Part shown: positions 25,268 through 34,966 of the stretch, piece after piece | Numbering within the stretch: the stretch's first letter is position 1 | Layout: the number at the start of each line of letters is the position of its first letter | From: Flavobacteriia bacterium | GTDB lineage: Bacteria; Bacteroidota; Bacteroidia; Flavobacteriales_D; Crocinitomicaceae | Direction: 5' to 3' | Length of the DNA stretch: 64,000 bases | Assembly (NCBI GenBank): GCA_947490145.1 | Contig: CANLGD010000003.1 | Coordinates: 1-64,000, forward strand | Program-made: the position numbers and the translations under genes | The notes under the pieces: model-generated | Seen by the model: the letters and a program-made list of their open reading frames with translations, nothing else | Database searches by the model: none | What the model was told of the DNA's origin: nothing

Positions 25268-26659
25268 ATGATCCAAAAATATTACAAATCAATAATTATT
25301 GCTTTAGGTTTCATTATTTTTGGATCAATTATTTTATCAACCGGCGGAAAATCGCTTTTTTGGAACGCAATTTCAATGGCTGGTTTAATGATTTATTTCT
25401 GGATTTTTGAAGTTATTCCAATTTATTTAACGGCACTTTTTCCAATCATTTTAGCTGCTCCACTGGGTTTACTAGATGTTGATGGAAAAGTAGATTCAAA
25501 TATCTTAGCAAAATCTTATGGAAATAATATGATTTTTATTTTTCTAGGTGGATTTATGCTTGCTTTAGCTTTAGAAAAATGGAATATTCACTTACAGATT
25601 GCTAGGGCAATTTTAAGAATTGTGGGAAATACTAAATCCAAAATTATTCTTGGTTTTCTTTTAAGCACTGGTTTATTGAGCATGTGGGTTTCAAATACTG
25701 CAACTGCTTTGATGCTTTTACCAATGGCTTTAGCCGTAATTAAATCTTTGCCTAGTGAGGAACAAAACTCTCGTTTCTCTTTATTCCTTTTATTATCAAT
25801 CGCTTACGGTTCAAGTATTGGGGGAATTGGAACAATAGTTGGCTCTCCGCCAAATCTCCAAATGGCATCCATTTTATCAAATCAATTTAAGATCGAAGTG
25901 GATTTCATACAGTGGTTTATTATTGGATTTCCCCTCTGCATATTGATGTTAAGCGCATGCTATTTGTTTTTTTATATCGCCTTAGGGAGAGAGAGAAATA
26001 AAAAGATCGATTCATTTTCGATGGAAAAAGAGCCTTGGACAAAAACACAATTTAAAGTTTTAGCAGTATTTTTAGTTTTTGTAATTCTATGGTCTTTCAA
26101 AGATTTAATTGCTTTAGCAGGAATAACTTACAGCGATGAAAGTGTAGCAATTTTTGGAACAGTTTTACTCTTTTTAATTCCTGTTGACAGAACAAAAAAT
26201 TTAATTGAATGGTCTGACACTTCAAAATTACCGTGGGGAATTTTATTATTATTTGGCGGAGGATTAGCGATGGCAGACGCTTTAGCAAAAGGTGGTGTTA
26301 TAAAATGGCTATCAGAATCTTTTGTTGATTTAAATAATTTTCCTTACTATTTAATTTTATTAATTTTAATTGCAAGTGCAGTTTTTGCAACGGAAGTAAT
26401 CTCTAATTTAGCATTGGTTACAATTTTAATTCCAATTATTGGTGCTTTTGCAAACGAATATGGACATCCGATCATACAACTTTCTTTTGCCATAACTTTT
26501 GGAGCAAGTTTGGCATTTATGCTTCCAATTGGAACACCACCAAATGCAATTGCCTTTTCTTCAGGACACATTAAGTTTAATCAAATGGCAAAAGTTGGCT
26601 TTATTTTAAATATTATTAGTATCACCTTAATCTTTTTAATATCATATTTTTTCTTGTAA
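25268..26659 (+). CDS. SLC13/DASS-family anion:sodium symporter
   Basis: A 463-aa inner-membrane transporter with about 11-12 helices. Features of the divalent anion:Na+ symporter family are seen: MWVSNTATALMLLPMALAV (the SNT motif of one substrate/sodium site), GIGTIVGSPPNL, and near the end LPIGTPPNAIAFSSGHI (second site). Substrates in the family are C4-dicarboxylates, citrate or sulfate; the choice cannot be made here. It appears to be monocistronic. Confidence 0.88.
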   Translation: MIQKYYKSIIIALGFIIFGSIILSTGGKSLFWNAISMAGLMIYFWIFEVIPIYLTALFPIILAAPLGLLDVDGKVDSNILAKSYGNNMIFIFLGGFMLALALEKWNIHLQIARAILRIVGNTKSKIILGFLLSTGLLSMWVSNTATALMLLPMALAVIKSLPSEEQNSRFSLFLLLSIAYGSSIGGIGTIVGSPPNLQMASILSNQFKIEVDFIQWFIIGFPLCILMLSACYLFFYIALGRERNKKIDSFSMEKEPWTKTQFKVLAVFLVFVILWSFKDLIALAGITYSDESVAIFGTVLLFLIPVDRTKNLIEWSDTSKLPWGILLLFGGGLAMADALAKGGVIKWLSESFVDLNNFPYYLILLILIASAVFATEVISNLALVTILIPIIGAFANEYGHPIIQLSFAITFGASLAFMLPIGTPPNAIAFSSGHIKFNQMAKVGFILNIISITLIFLISYFFL

Positions 26660-26792
26660 AATGAAGATCAAAATATTAAAAGATTAATTTTCTTCTAAAA
26701 TTTCTATTTTTAATCAAAAAACATATTAATTCGGCTAAAACTACTATCTTTATGCCGTTCTTCAGATAAAATTAAACAAAAAAATATAATAT

Positions 26793-29700
26793 ATGAAAGC
26801 ATTTTTTCAAAAAAATTGGATACATTTTGCAATCGTTGCAATCTTCTTTATTGTTACTTTTTCTTACTTTAACTTGCAGTTTAATGGATATGGTTTGAAA
26901 CAACACGATATCGAGCAGCACAAGGGAATGTCTCATGAAATTGTTGATTACAGAGAAAGAACTGGAAATGAAACATTGTGGACAAACTCCATGTTTGGGG
27001 GAATGCCAAGTATGCAAATTTCCTTGTTGTATGAAGGAAATTACATAAAAAATGCAGTTGACGCTTTCGTAAGAAGTTTTCCGCCTCCAGCAGGTGTAAT
27101 TTTCTTATATATGATTGGTTTTTACATATTTGCTTTATGCCTAAGATTGAATCCTTGGGTTGGACTTTTTGGAGCCTTGGCTTTTGGCTTTTCAACGTAC
27201 GATATGATAATCATACAAGCTGGACATAACTCAAAAGGTTTGGCTGCTGCATTTATGGCGCCCGTAATTGGTGCTTTTATTATGGCATTTCAACGGAATA
27301 TGAAATGGGGAATCTTTCTATCAGCCCTTTTCATGACAATTGAAATTTCCATGAATCATTTGCAAGTCACCTATTATTTGGGCTTTTTAATTCTGGCTTT
27401 AGGAATTGTCATGTTTATCGATGCACTTCGTACAAAAGAATTTAAGAAATTTATAATTACTTCAGGAGGAATTATAGGTGCCTATATTTTAGCTTTAATG
27501 ATCAATTATGGGAACATTTCGCTGACAAATGATTACGCTAAAAACACGATTCGTGGAGCAAACGATATCCATACAAATCCTGACGGAAGTTCCAATAAGG
27601 TTAATTCAACTGAAGGATTAGATCGAGATTATGTAACACAATGGAGTTATGGAATTGGAGAATCTTTCACTTTAATTTCTCCATATGTTAAAGGCGGTGG
27701 AACAGTCGTTTTAGGCGATAGTCCTTTTGCTGAAGATGCGCAAAACTTAGACATGAAAGCTTCCTCTTTAAATGCCGTGATGCAATATCCTGTTTATTGG
27801 GGAGATCAACCAATTACAAGCGGCCCAGTTTATGTTGGTGTAATCGTTGCATTTTTAGCTTTTTTAGGACTAATTTTCATTAAAAGTCCTATAAAATGGG
27901 CATTACTAGCAGTAACTATTTTAACTTTGGCTCTTTCTTGGGGTAAAAACTATATGGGATTAACCAATTTTTTCCTTGATCATATCCCTGGATATAATAA
28001 ATTTAGAGCAGTAACAATTATTTTGATGATTGTAGAATTAACAATTCCAATTTTAGGTGTATTATTCTTAAATCAATTAGTAAAAGAAAGGGAAAATTTA
28101 ATTAATGAAAAGAAAAAATTCTTAATTGTTTCAGGAATTTTTGTGGCCTTTTTATTAATCGTAAAGGTTGTTGGTTTAGGCGACAATTACCTTTCTGCAA
28201 ACGATTCAAAACAATTTGAACAAATCGAAGCAGGAAAGCTAAATGTAAAAGATGGAATTAAAAAACAAATTTTAGCAATGGCACCTGCCGAACAGCAAAA
28301 ATATGTTGTAAACATTAATGATGCGGCACAATTAAATCAATTTATTGAAGCTCAATATGAGCAATACGTAAGTCAAAATCCACAGTTAAGTATTTCTGAA
28401 GCCGATGTAAAAACAGTTAGAGAATCAATTTTTTCTTCCAGTATGAACCGCTCAATTCTGTTTTCAGTTCTTGCTTTTGGAATTTTGGCTTTATTTTTCT
28501 TTACTCAAATTTCATCTATTTACATTGTTTTAGGATTAACTGCTTTAGTAGCGATGGATTTAATTCCAGTTTCACGTAATTATTTAGGAAACCAAGAACA
28601 AGGTTCTGGTTACAAATATTGGGACATTGCAGCAAATGCCTTGTATCCAATTGCATCAAATTCAGCTGACATGCAAATTTTAGAGATGGAAACTTCTTTA
28701 AATCCGAATTTAGCAATGAAAGTGAAAGAAGGTGAAAAACAAGGTCTTGCAAAGGCCTCAGATTTATCTTTAAGCGGTAATGAAAAAAATAGAGTTGTGG
28801 ATGCTTATAAATTCAGAGCTTTAAATAGAAATTCTAATTACAGAGTTTTCGATTTCACAGGAGGTTTTAGTAGTGCAAATGCATCTTATTTTCACAAATC
28901 ATTGGGTGGATATCACGGAGCAAAATTGAGAAATATTCAAAATTTATACGATTTTCATTTGTCTCAATCAAACAATAAAGTATATGACATGATGAATGTG
29001 AAATATTTTATTCAGGAAACCGAACAAGGAAAAGTCGCAAATCCTAATATGAGTGCACTTGGAAATGCTTGGTTTGTAAAAACGATCAATACTTTTGAAA
29101 CTCCTGACGACGAAATTAGAGCTTTAGGTAATCAATTTGAAGTAAAAAATATTGGCCAAGGAACATTAGTTGTAAACGGACAAGTTAAAACAAACGCAAA
29201 AGTTTATGGCTCAGAAAAACTAAAATATGTGTTAAAAGGTGATAGTTTAGATGTGCGTTTGACAAATGGAATGTCTGAAGGAATGGAAGCGTTATTTGTA
29301 ATGGACATTAATGGTAAAACCAATTTAATTCCAAAAATGACGATGGAAATGGACACTGCAAAATCTTTTTTAAGATTAGTAGAGTTGCAAGTTACCGACG
29401 AATTTAAACCACGCGATGAAGCAATCATGTTAAAATCTGAAGCTAAAAAGGTGAAAAGTAGAAGTTTTACAGGAGACGGCAAAATATCTATGAAAAGTTA
29501 CGAAGCAAATAAAATTGTTTACGATGTAGAAGCTAGAGGAAAACAATTTGCAGTATTTTCAGAAGTTTATTACCCAGAAGGATGGATAGCAACTATCGAT
29601 GGAAAAGTGGTTGAAATTAGAAAAACAAACTATTTATTGAGAGGTTTAGAAATTCCGAGCGGAAATCACAAAGTGGAATTTAGTTTCCTCTTACCAAAAT

Positions 29701-29840
29701 ATGAAAAAGCCGGAACTTGGTCAATGCTTGGAAGTTTGATAATCATTTTATCTTTTGGTGTGGTGTTGTTTTTTGAGATTAAAAAAAGAAAAACTAAAGC
29801 TATCCAAAATCCAAATGATAATGCCGCAAAAAGCATTTAA
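26793..29840 (+). CDS. YfhO-family large membrane protein
   Basis: A 1015-aa protein with about 12-14 transmembrane helices in two blocks (residues 8-470 and about 540-590), a soluble extracytoplasmic part from about 600 to 975, and a last helix near 980-1000. The N-terminus FNGYGLKQHDIEQHKGMSHEI and MFGGMPSMQI and the tail GWIATIDGKVVEIRKTNYLLRG fit YfhO, a GT-C-like family linked to glycosylation of wall or lipid polymers in Firmicutes. The exact role in Bacteroidota is not known. Confidence 0.85.
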   Translation: MKAFFQKNWIHFAIVAIFFIVTFSYFNLQFNGYGLKQHDIEQHKGMSHEIVDYRERTGNETLWTNSMFGGMPSMQISLLYEGNYIKNAVDAFVRSFPPPAGVIFLYMIGFYIFALCLRLNPWVGLFGALAFGFSTYDMIIIQAGHNSKGLAAAFMAPVIGAFIMAFQRNMKWGIFLSALFMTIEISMNHLQVTYYLGFLILALGIVMFIDALRTKEFKKFIITSGGIIGAYILALMINYGNISLTNDYAKNTIRGANDIHTNPDGSSNKVNSTEGLDRDYVTQWSYGIGESFTLISPYVKGGGTVVLGDSPFAEDAQNLDMKASSLNAVMQYPVYWGDQPITSGPVYVGVIVAFLAFLGLIFIKSPIKWALLAVTILTLALSWGKNYMGLTNFFLDHIPGYNKFRAVTIILMIVELTIPILGVLFLNQLVKERENLINEKKKFLIVSGIFVAFLLIVKVVGLGDNYLSANDSKQFEQIEAGKLNVKDGIKKQILAMAPAEQQKYVVNINDAAQLNQFIEAQYEQYVSQNPQLSISEADVKTVRESIFSSSMNRSILFSVLAFGILALFFFTQISSIYIVLGLTALVAMDLIPVSRNYLGNQEQGSGYKYWDIAANALYPIASNSADMQILEMETSLNPNLAMKVKEGEKQGLAKASDLSLSGNEKNRVVDAYKFRALNRNSNYRVFDFTGGFSSANASYFHKSLGGYHGAKLRNIQNLYDFHLSQSNNKVYDMMNVKYFIQETEQGKVANPNMSALGNAWFVKTINTFETPDDEIRALGNQFEVKNIGQGTLVVNGQVKTNAKVYGSEKLKYVLKGDSLDVRLTNGMSEGMEALFVMDINGKTNLIPKMTMEMDTAKSFLRLVELQVTDEFKPRDEAIMLKSEAKKVKSRSFTGDGKISMKSYEANKIVYDVEARGKQFAVFSEVYYPEGWIATIDGKVVEIRKTNYLLRGLEIPSGNHKVEFSFLLPKYEKAGTWSMLGSLIIILSFGVVLFFEIKKRKTKAIQNPNDNAAKSI

Positions 29841-30147
29841 ATAAAAAAATACTTTTTATATAGTTATCTTTACTTCATATTGCTTTCTCTCAATTGGAAC
29901 ATCTAGACAGAATTTATTAAAGATAAATATAATCACCCAGGGGAATCCAGATTTTTCTTGGCTTGCTTTCTTTTTTTTTTGCACTTATAAAGTAGGAATT
30001 AGATTAATGGTAAGTTGTAATGAGAAAATTTAAAATTTTAACATATTAGTAAAAATTGTTGAATATTTTAATTTCACTTAGTTAAATTCAGATAATGTTC
30101 TATTTTTGTAAGACTTGAAGAAATAAATCTTACATAAAATTGAAAAA
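29841..30147. other. 307-base intergenic region
   Basis: AT-rich gap between yfhO-like and tryptophan dioxygenase-like genes. Apart from a TATTTTTG promoter element at 30101 I see no gene, RNA or strong hairpin in it. Confidence 0.6.
30101..30108 (+). promoter_or_regulatory. Probable promoter of the tryptophan dioxygenase-like gene
   Basis: TATTTTTG matches TAnnTTTG and lies 40 bases before the ATG. No good -33 box is visible. Confidence 0.45.
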
Positions 30148-31062
30148 ATGAACGAGAAAACGGAAGAAATAATTGGTCGTATAAAAGAAAAGTATAAAGC
30201 GATAGATCAAAATCCCGAGGTACATTTAGAAGGTCTAGTTTGGGCAAAACCAATAACTTATTGGGATTACATTTTACCTGACGCCTTACTAAATCTTCAA
30301 GTTCAAAGAACAACAGAACCTGACGAAATGGTTTTCGTGATGTATCACCAAATCAATGAGTTACTTTTCAAAATGATTTTATGGGAAATAAATCAAGTAA
30401 GTGATTCAGAAGAAATTTCAGCATCGTTATTTACTGAAAAATTAAGAAGAATTAGCCGTTATTTCGACATGCTTTCCTCCTCTTTTGACATTATGGGAGA
30501 AGGAATGGCCAAAGAACAATATATGAATTTTAGAAATACTTTGACACCAGCAAGTGGTTTTCAAAGTGCACAATATAGATTAATTGAATTTTCTTCAACG
30601 GAATTAATCAATTTGATTGATTATCGCTTTAGAGCAACAATTGACAGGAATACGCCCTATGAACATGCTTTTGAACATTTATATTGGCAAGCGGCAGGAA
30701 AAAATCATGAAACAGGCAAAAAAAATACGATGTTGGTTTTCTTTGAGGAAAAATACAAAGCTGATTTTTTATTGAAGATGCAAAAATACAATACAACAAA
30801 TTTGTGGACTAAATTCAAACAATTGCCTGAAGACGTGAAAAATGATGCAGAATTAATCAAAGCAATGCGTCATTATGATTATACTGTAAACGTAAAATGG
30901 GTAATGGCACATTACGAAGCAGCCGGAAAATATTTAGGTAAATCAGAAGCAACAGGTGGAAGTGATTGGAGAAAATACATGCACCCAAAATACCAAAGAA
31001 GAATTTTCTTTCCAGAATTATGGTCAAAGGAAGAATTGGAAAATTGGGGAAATGACGTTTGA
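30148..31062 (+). CDS. Tryptophan 2,3-dioxygenase family protein
   Basis: A 304-aa all-helical heme protein that should open the indole ring of tryptophan to N-formylkynurenine. VMYHQINELLFKMILWEI carries the family His/Glu segment, FRNTLTPASGFQSAQYRLIE is the substrate-binding stretch, and EATGGSDWRKYMHPKYQRR matches the family glycine-threonine loop near the end. The heme-ligand His probably lies in WVMAHYEAAG. Other kynurenine-pathway genes are not seen in the window. Confidence 0.85.
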   Translation: MNEKTEEIIGRIKEKYKAIDQNPEVHLEGLVWAKPITYWDYILPDALLNLQVQRTTEPDEMVFVMYHQINELLFKMILWEINQVSDSEEISASLFTEKLRRISRYFDMLSSSFDIMGEGMAKEQYMNFRNTLTPASGFQSAQYRLIEFSSTELINLIDYRFRATIDRNTPYEHAFEHLYWQAAGKNHETGKKNTMLVFFEEKYKADFLLKMQKYNTTNLWTKFKQLPEDVKNDAELIKAMRHYDYTVNVKWVMAHYEAAGKYLGKSEATGGSDWRKYMHPKYQRRIFFPELWSKEELENWGNDV

Positions 31063-31165
31063 TTTACAATTAATTAAGTGTTAAAAATCAATTTGGTTAT
31101 TAACAATATTTTAAATTAACATAAATTTATGTAACTTAGCGCTTAATTTGACGTTTAAAAAACAA

Positions 31166-32260
31166 ATGAAGTTACTTTTAAATATATTATTCTTTTCTGT
31201 TTCCTTGAGTTTTCTGGCTCAACAGGATAGTTTACTTTTTGAACGCGAGCAGCAGTTGAAAGTATATTTAGATAAATTAAGATCTTCAAAAAACAACGAG
31301 GAAAAAAATAATGCTAACAAAATATTTAAAAACTATTTATCTGAAACCCTTTTAATTAGAGGTGTTTTAGATTACCCTTTTGCCTCTTTAAAAACACTTG
31401 GAACAATCAAAAGTCCGGATAATTCTTTTCGCTTATTCAACTGGAATGTGGAGCAAGACGATCGATCAAATCAATATTTTTGTTACATTTTAAGATTTGA
31501 TGAAAAGAAAAAAGAATGGATTACAATTGAACTAATTGACAATTCTTCCGCTTTAACAAAAAAACCAGATGATTTTTTAGATGAAAAAAACTGGTACGGA
31601 GCATTGTATTACAAAATAATTCCAGTAGAAAAATCTAACAAAACAATTTACACAATTTTGGGTTGGGATGGTAATAATCCGATGAGTAACATTAAATTGA
31701 TTGATGTATTGTCGTTTAATGGATCACATGCAAAATTTGGAAGCCCAATTTTTAAAATGGCTGATAAAACCTATAAACGATTGTTTTTTGAACACTCAAA
31801 CAAAGCCTTCATGTCCTTAAATTATGATGAAGCACGTCAAAGAATTATTTATGACCATCTTTCTCCAGAAACTCCAAGCATGGAAGGTTTTTATGAATAT
31901 TATGTGCCAGATTTATCTTACGACGAATTGAAATTCATCAATAACAAGTGGATAATTCAAGAAAATGTAGTGAGTGTAAATAAAAAAGGCTCAAATTCCT
32001 ACACTTTAGAATACATCAATAAAAAGACAAATGAGCTTGAAAAAGCTAACGTAAGAAATAATTGGGTTGATCCAACGGATCCAAGTTCTCCAAATGGAGG
32101 AAATATTCATGTTGCTCAGTTACCTGAAGATCAGATAGGAAGAACAAAAAATTCTGACTCTAAAATTGTAACTGGTTCTCCAAAAATTTCTAAAAGACAC
32201 AAAAAGAAAAATGAGTTTTCAATGAATCCTTTTATGAAAACTAGAAAAAATAGAAATTGA
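31166..32260 (+). CDS. Secreted protein of unknown function
   Basis: A 364-aa protein starting MKLLLNILFFSVSLSFLAQ, a clear signal peptide; the ORF track starts 6 codons earlier at a TTG, but the ATG gives the proper signal. The body is a mixed alpha/beta domain (FRLFNWNVEQDDRSNQYFCY; TIYTILGWDGNNPMSNIK), then a lysine-rich tail of about 40 residues (SKRHKKKNEFSMNPFMKTRK). I do not recognise a named domain. It is probably periplasmic. Confidence 0.6.
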   Translation: MKLLLNILFFSVSLSFLAQQDSLLFEREQQLKVYLDKLRSSKNNEEKNNANKIFKNYLSETLLIRGVLDYPFASLKTLGTIKSPDNSFRLFNWNVEQDDRSNQYFCYILRFDEKKKEWITIELIDNSSALTKKPDDFLDEKNWYGALYYKIIPVEKSNKTIYTILGWDGNNPMSNIKLIDVLSFNGSHAKFGSPIFKMADKTYKRLFFEHSNKAFMSLNYDEARQRIIYDHLSPETPSMEGFYEYYVPDLSYDELKFINNKWIIQENVVSVNKKGSNSYTLEYINKKTNELEKANVRNNWVDPTDPSSPNGGNIHVAQLPEDQIGRTKNSDSKIVTGSPKISKRHKKKNEFSMNPFMKTRKNRN

Positions 32261-32892
32261 ATATTTAAGTAGTAAACTGATTAAAGTTTGTCAATTTGGG
32301 AAACTTTTTTTTATCCCTATTGAATTTTTAAATGCAAATCAGCTTAAACTTTTAGGTCTCTTATAAATATTTGCTGTTAATCAAATTTTAGGTATAGATT
32401 TATACATAGAAGATGAGTATTTTATTTAACATTTAACTTAGTTTGATACTTGGCGTGGAAATTAGTAAAAACATTAAATTTGCTATCTAAAAGAACATAA
32501 ATCCATATTTTTTTTTCATTTTTTTAGTTTAACCATTTTATTGGGTAGGTTGGTTTTATTCATTAAAAGTACATGCAAAAAAAAAGCTAAAAAACTAATT
32601 TCTATTCTTTTACTGCTGATATAATCACGGAAAATACCTTTAAGGTCAAAAAAATGATGATTATTACAAAAGACTGATTTTTTAAACGCACTCTGATAAA
32701 AGTATTGTTTAAAAGCTTAAATACTTAATGGTAGGTGGATTGAGTTATGCAAGTAAAAAAAGCTCATGAATTTGAAAATATTTTATCCTATAAAGTGAGT
32801 CATCCTTTTAAACAAAATACTATTGATAATCAAAACATTCTTTTTGGTTCAACAAAAAATCAGACTAATATAATATATATTATGAGCTATTT
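32261..32892. other. 632-base intergenic region without a recognised gene
   Basis: A very AT-rich stretch between two genes that converge. I find no ORF above about 40 codons that I can recognise, no tRNA, and no strong repeat. Its size and poor structure would fit a decayed gene, in keeping with the broken cyclase next door, but nothing in it supports a specific identity. Confidence 0.55.
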
Positions 32893-33783
32893 CTAATTAA
32901 AAGTAATTTTTTTGATTTTATAAAAAGCATGCATCAAAAAGAAATGTGGAAAACTAATACATGAAATAAAAATGAAAAAAAATGAAATTAAACCTTCAAA
33001 ATAACTAAATTGATTTCCAAAAATTACGATTAAGAAAAAAATAATTAATGAGCCGAGAATATAAAATCGCCCTCTCTTATATAATTGCATAGAATTCATA
33101 TTCAATCCAATTTTCAAATGTCGCCACGCATTTGCACTATGTTGAAAGATAAAATAAAAACCAAAAGCCATTATTAATGGCACTTTTAAACCTATTATCA
33201 ATACAAAAAGTAAGCCTAAGAATGAATTTCTTTTAGACAGAGCATTTTGAAATAAAATGTATGTCAAAGATAATACGGGTATTACCAGGACCAGGGATAA
33301 CAAACTAAGATTGTAGTCCGAAATGGCCGCTTTTGGCAATCCTATTAAATTGAAAACAATCTCTTGTGATTCATTTAAATGAGAAAAAATTATAAATATC
33401 AGAATGCACAAACCCAATAGAAATGCCTTTAAATGTATAATTAAAGATAATAATTTTTCACCTGATTCTATCAATTCCGATTCACCAAAATGGAAGGATG
33501 AATAGAAAACAAAAACGAGCAAGGCAATTGACGGAAAAAACTGCCAAAAAGCATAATATAAGCCAACTATTAACAAATATTTCAGTAAAAAAACCAACAA
33601 ACGACTCGTATTATTTTTTAAAATCACATGATCTAGCGCGCCATGAGGAATACCAATTAAAAAAAGACCAATAGTTAAGGGTAAATAACTAAAATATTCA
33701 GCAAATTTAAGGTTATAGCTAGCTAATAATAAATACATAGCCACGATTAAAAAAACGCAAATGTAACGTAGCAAGTTTTCCAT
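32893..33783 (-). CDS. blh: Brp/Blh-family beta-carotene 15,15'-dioxygenase (part of fusion)
   Basis: From the internal ATG at 33783 (MENLLRYICVF) an intact 296-aa membrane protein can be read with about 8-9 helices. HGALDH, FHFGE and QHSANAWRH give the conserved histidines that bind the catalytic iron. The family splits beta-carotene into two retinal molecules, usually for a rhodopsin. This ATG sits exactly at the junction to the cyclase half, so the two genes probably once stood side by side. Whether it is translated alone is inference. No rhodopsin gene is in the window. Confidence 0.7.
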   Translation of the reverse strand: MENLLRYICVFLIVAMYLLLASYNLKFAEYFSYLPLTIGLFLIGIPHGALDHVILKNNTSRLLVFLLKYLLIVGLYYAFWQFFPSIALLVFVFYSSFHFGESELIESGEKLLSLIIHLKAFLLGLCILIFIIFSHLNESQEIVFNLIGLPKAAISDYNLSLLSLVLVIPVLSLTYILFQNALSKRNSFLGLLFVLIIGLKVPLIMAFGFYFIFQHSANAWRHLKIGLNMNSMQLYKRGRFYILGSLIIFFLIVIFGNQFSYFEGLISFFFIFISCISFPHFFLMHAFYKIKKITFN

Positions 33784-34788
33784 TTTCAAATACAAATAAA
33801 GAGCCTTTAAAAATGCAATTATAGGCAATGAGGCAAAAATTTTCAGTTCTTGAAAAAAAGATGATTTTTCATCCAAAAATGAAAAAACAGAAAGTATAGA
33901 ATGCTTCTCGAATAGTCTCGTAAATATCAATCTTCCCTTGGAAGGCCAATACAACAATATAAGCAGCAATAATTTATCATAAAATTTGAACCGGTTTTTA
34001 AAATCAAGTCCTATTTTATTAAAATGATCTAGCTTATTTAGTTCAATTTGCTCACTTACAAGTTGCGCAAATTGATGCATTCTCTTAAAACCGTAACCAG
34101 TGCTTGGCTTTATTAAATTTGCACTAACTCCAGTATTTAAAATACCTTTACTTTCATTCGGTGGATTAATATTAGTAGTCATAGGAATGCATCCCAACTC
34201 ATCAGCTAAAATTTCAAATTTCCCAAAATCTCTGTTTATAAAACTATTTAAAACATCCGCTGCATAATTTTTATTTATCTTTTCTTTACCAAAACGTGTC
34301 AGTTCTACCAAGGCCTCATTTGAAGAAAATGGAATAACATATACAAACTGTGTATAGTTATCTTGTTCAACATTAAAATTCATCATTTCAAAAGCATTTT
34401 TTTGAAATACATCCTTCTCGCATTTAATATGAAAACCATAAAAAGATTGATGAAGGTATATTTGCTTTTTATCAATTAAACCAAAGGAAGGAGGACGACT
34501 ATCAAAAACATAATTTGCTTTATAAGTCTCGCTTAAACTTTCAATAATGCAAATTTCATTTTCATAAACGACTTTCTTTACATCGTTTCTGAAAATAACA
34601 ATTTTTTCTTGATTTAGCTTTTGTAATGTAAATTTGTATAAATCTAAACTACGAATATAATGATATGGCTGGGAGTCAATATTTTGAGATACAGATTGAT
34701 TTACTTGAATTTCATTAAATTTATGGGAGATTATTAAAGATAGATCTTCAACTATTGCTTCATTTAATCCAGACCAAAAACAAAATGA
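32893..34788 (-). pseudogene. Lycopene cyclase-Blh carotene dioxygenase fusion, 5' end missing
   Basis: The ORF track begins at an internal ATG (34386), but the same frame is open up to 34788 with no start codon, preceded by TAG. Residues encoded from 34788 are SFCFWSG...KANYVFDSRPP...FVYVIPFSSNEALVEL...GCIPM...STGYGFKRMH, the body of a CrtY-type lycopene beta-cyclase starting at the position of its DRTWCFW motif. The FAD-binding GxGxxG N-terminus (about 40-45 residues) is gone. The cyclase runs straight into a Brp/Blh beta-carotene 15,15'-dioxygenase (from 33783): LIGIPHGALDHVI, SSFHFGESE, FQHSANAWRHL hold the four metal-binding His. The cyclase half should be inactive; the dioxygenase half is complete. 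Confidence 0.8.
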
Positions 34789-34966
34789 CTAAAATTTAAT
34801 ATTCTACCTAGAACTAAAAATTGAGATTCTAGAAAAGTAATGAAAATCAAAACATATACCTCTTATGAAAAAATGGAAGGTATTTCAGCAAATTTAAAGA
34901 AATTACTTGTAAATCAAATACTATGAATTTCTGGGCATTATCCAAAACTTTTATTTAGTGACTTTC
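34789..34966. other. Remnant region upstream of the cyclase frame
   Basis: All three minus-strand frames carry stops here. The frame FLESQFLVLGRILNFSH could be a decayed piece of the missing cyclase N-terminus (compare IL-LE-Q after the first Rossmann strand), but this is a weak resemblance. Confidence 0.35.

Noticed and set aside
32700-32892. Possible small gene starting atgcaagtaaaaaaagctcatg
   Set aside because: The frame (MQVKKAHEFENIL...) runs about 48 codons with no recognisable family, promoter or ribosome-binding site. A loosely similar phrase at 42.7 kb is too short to build on.
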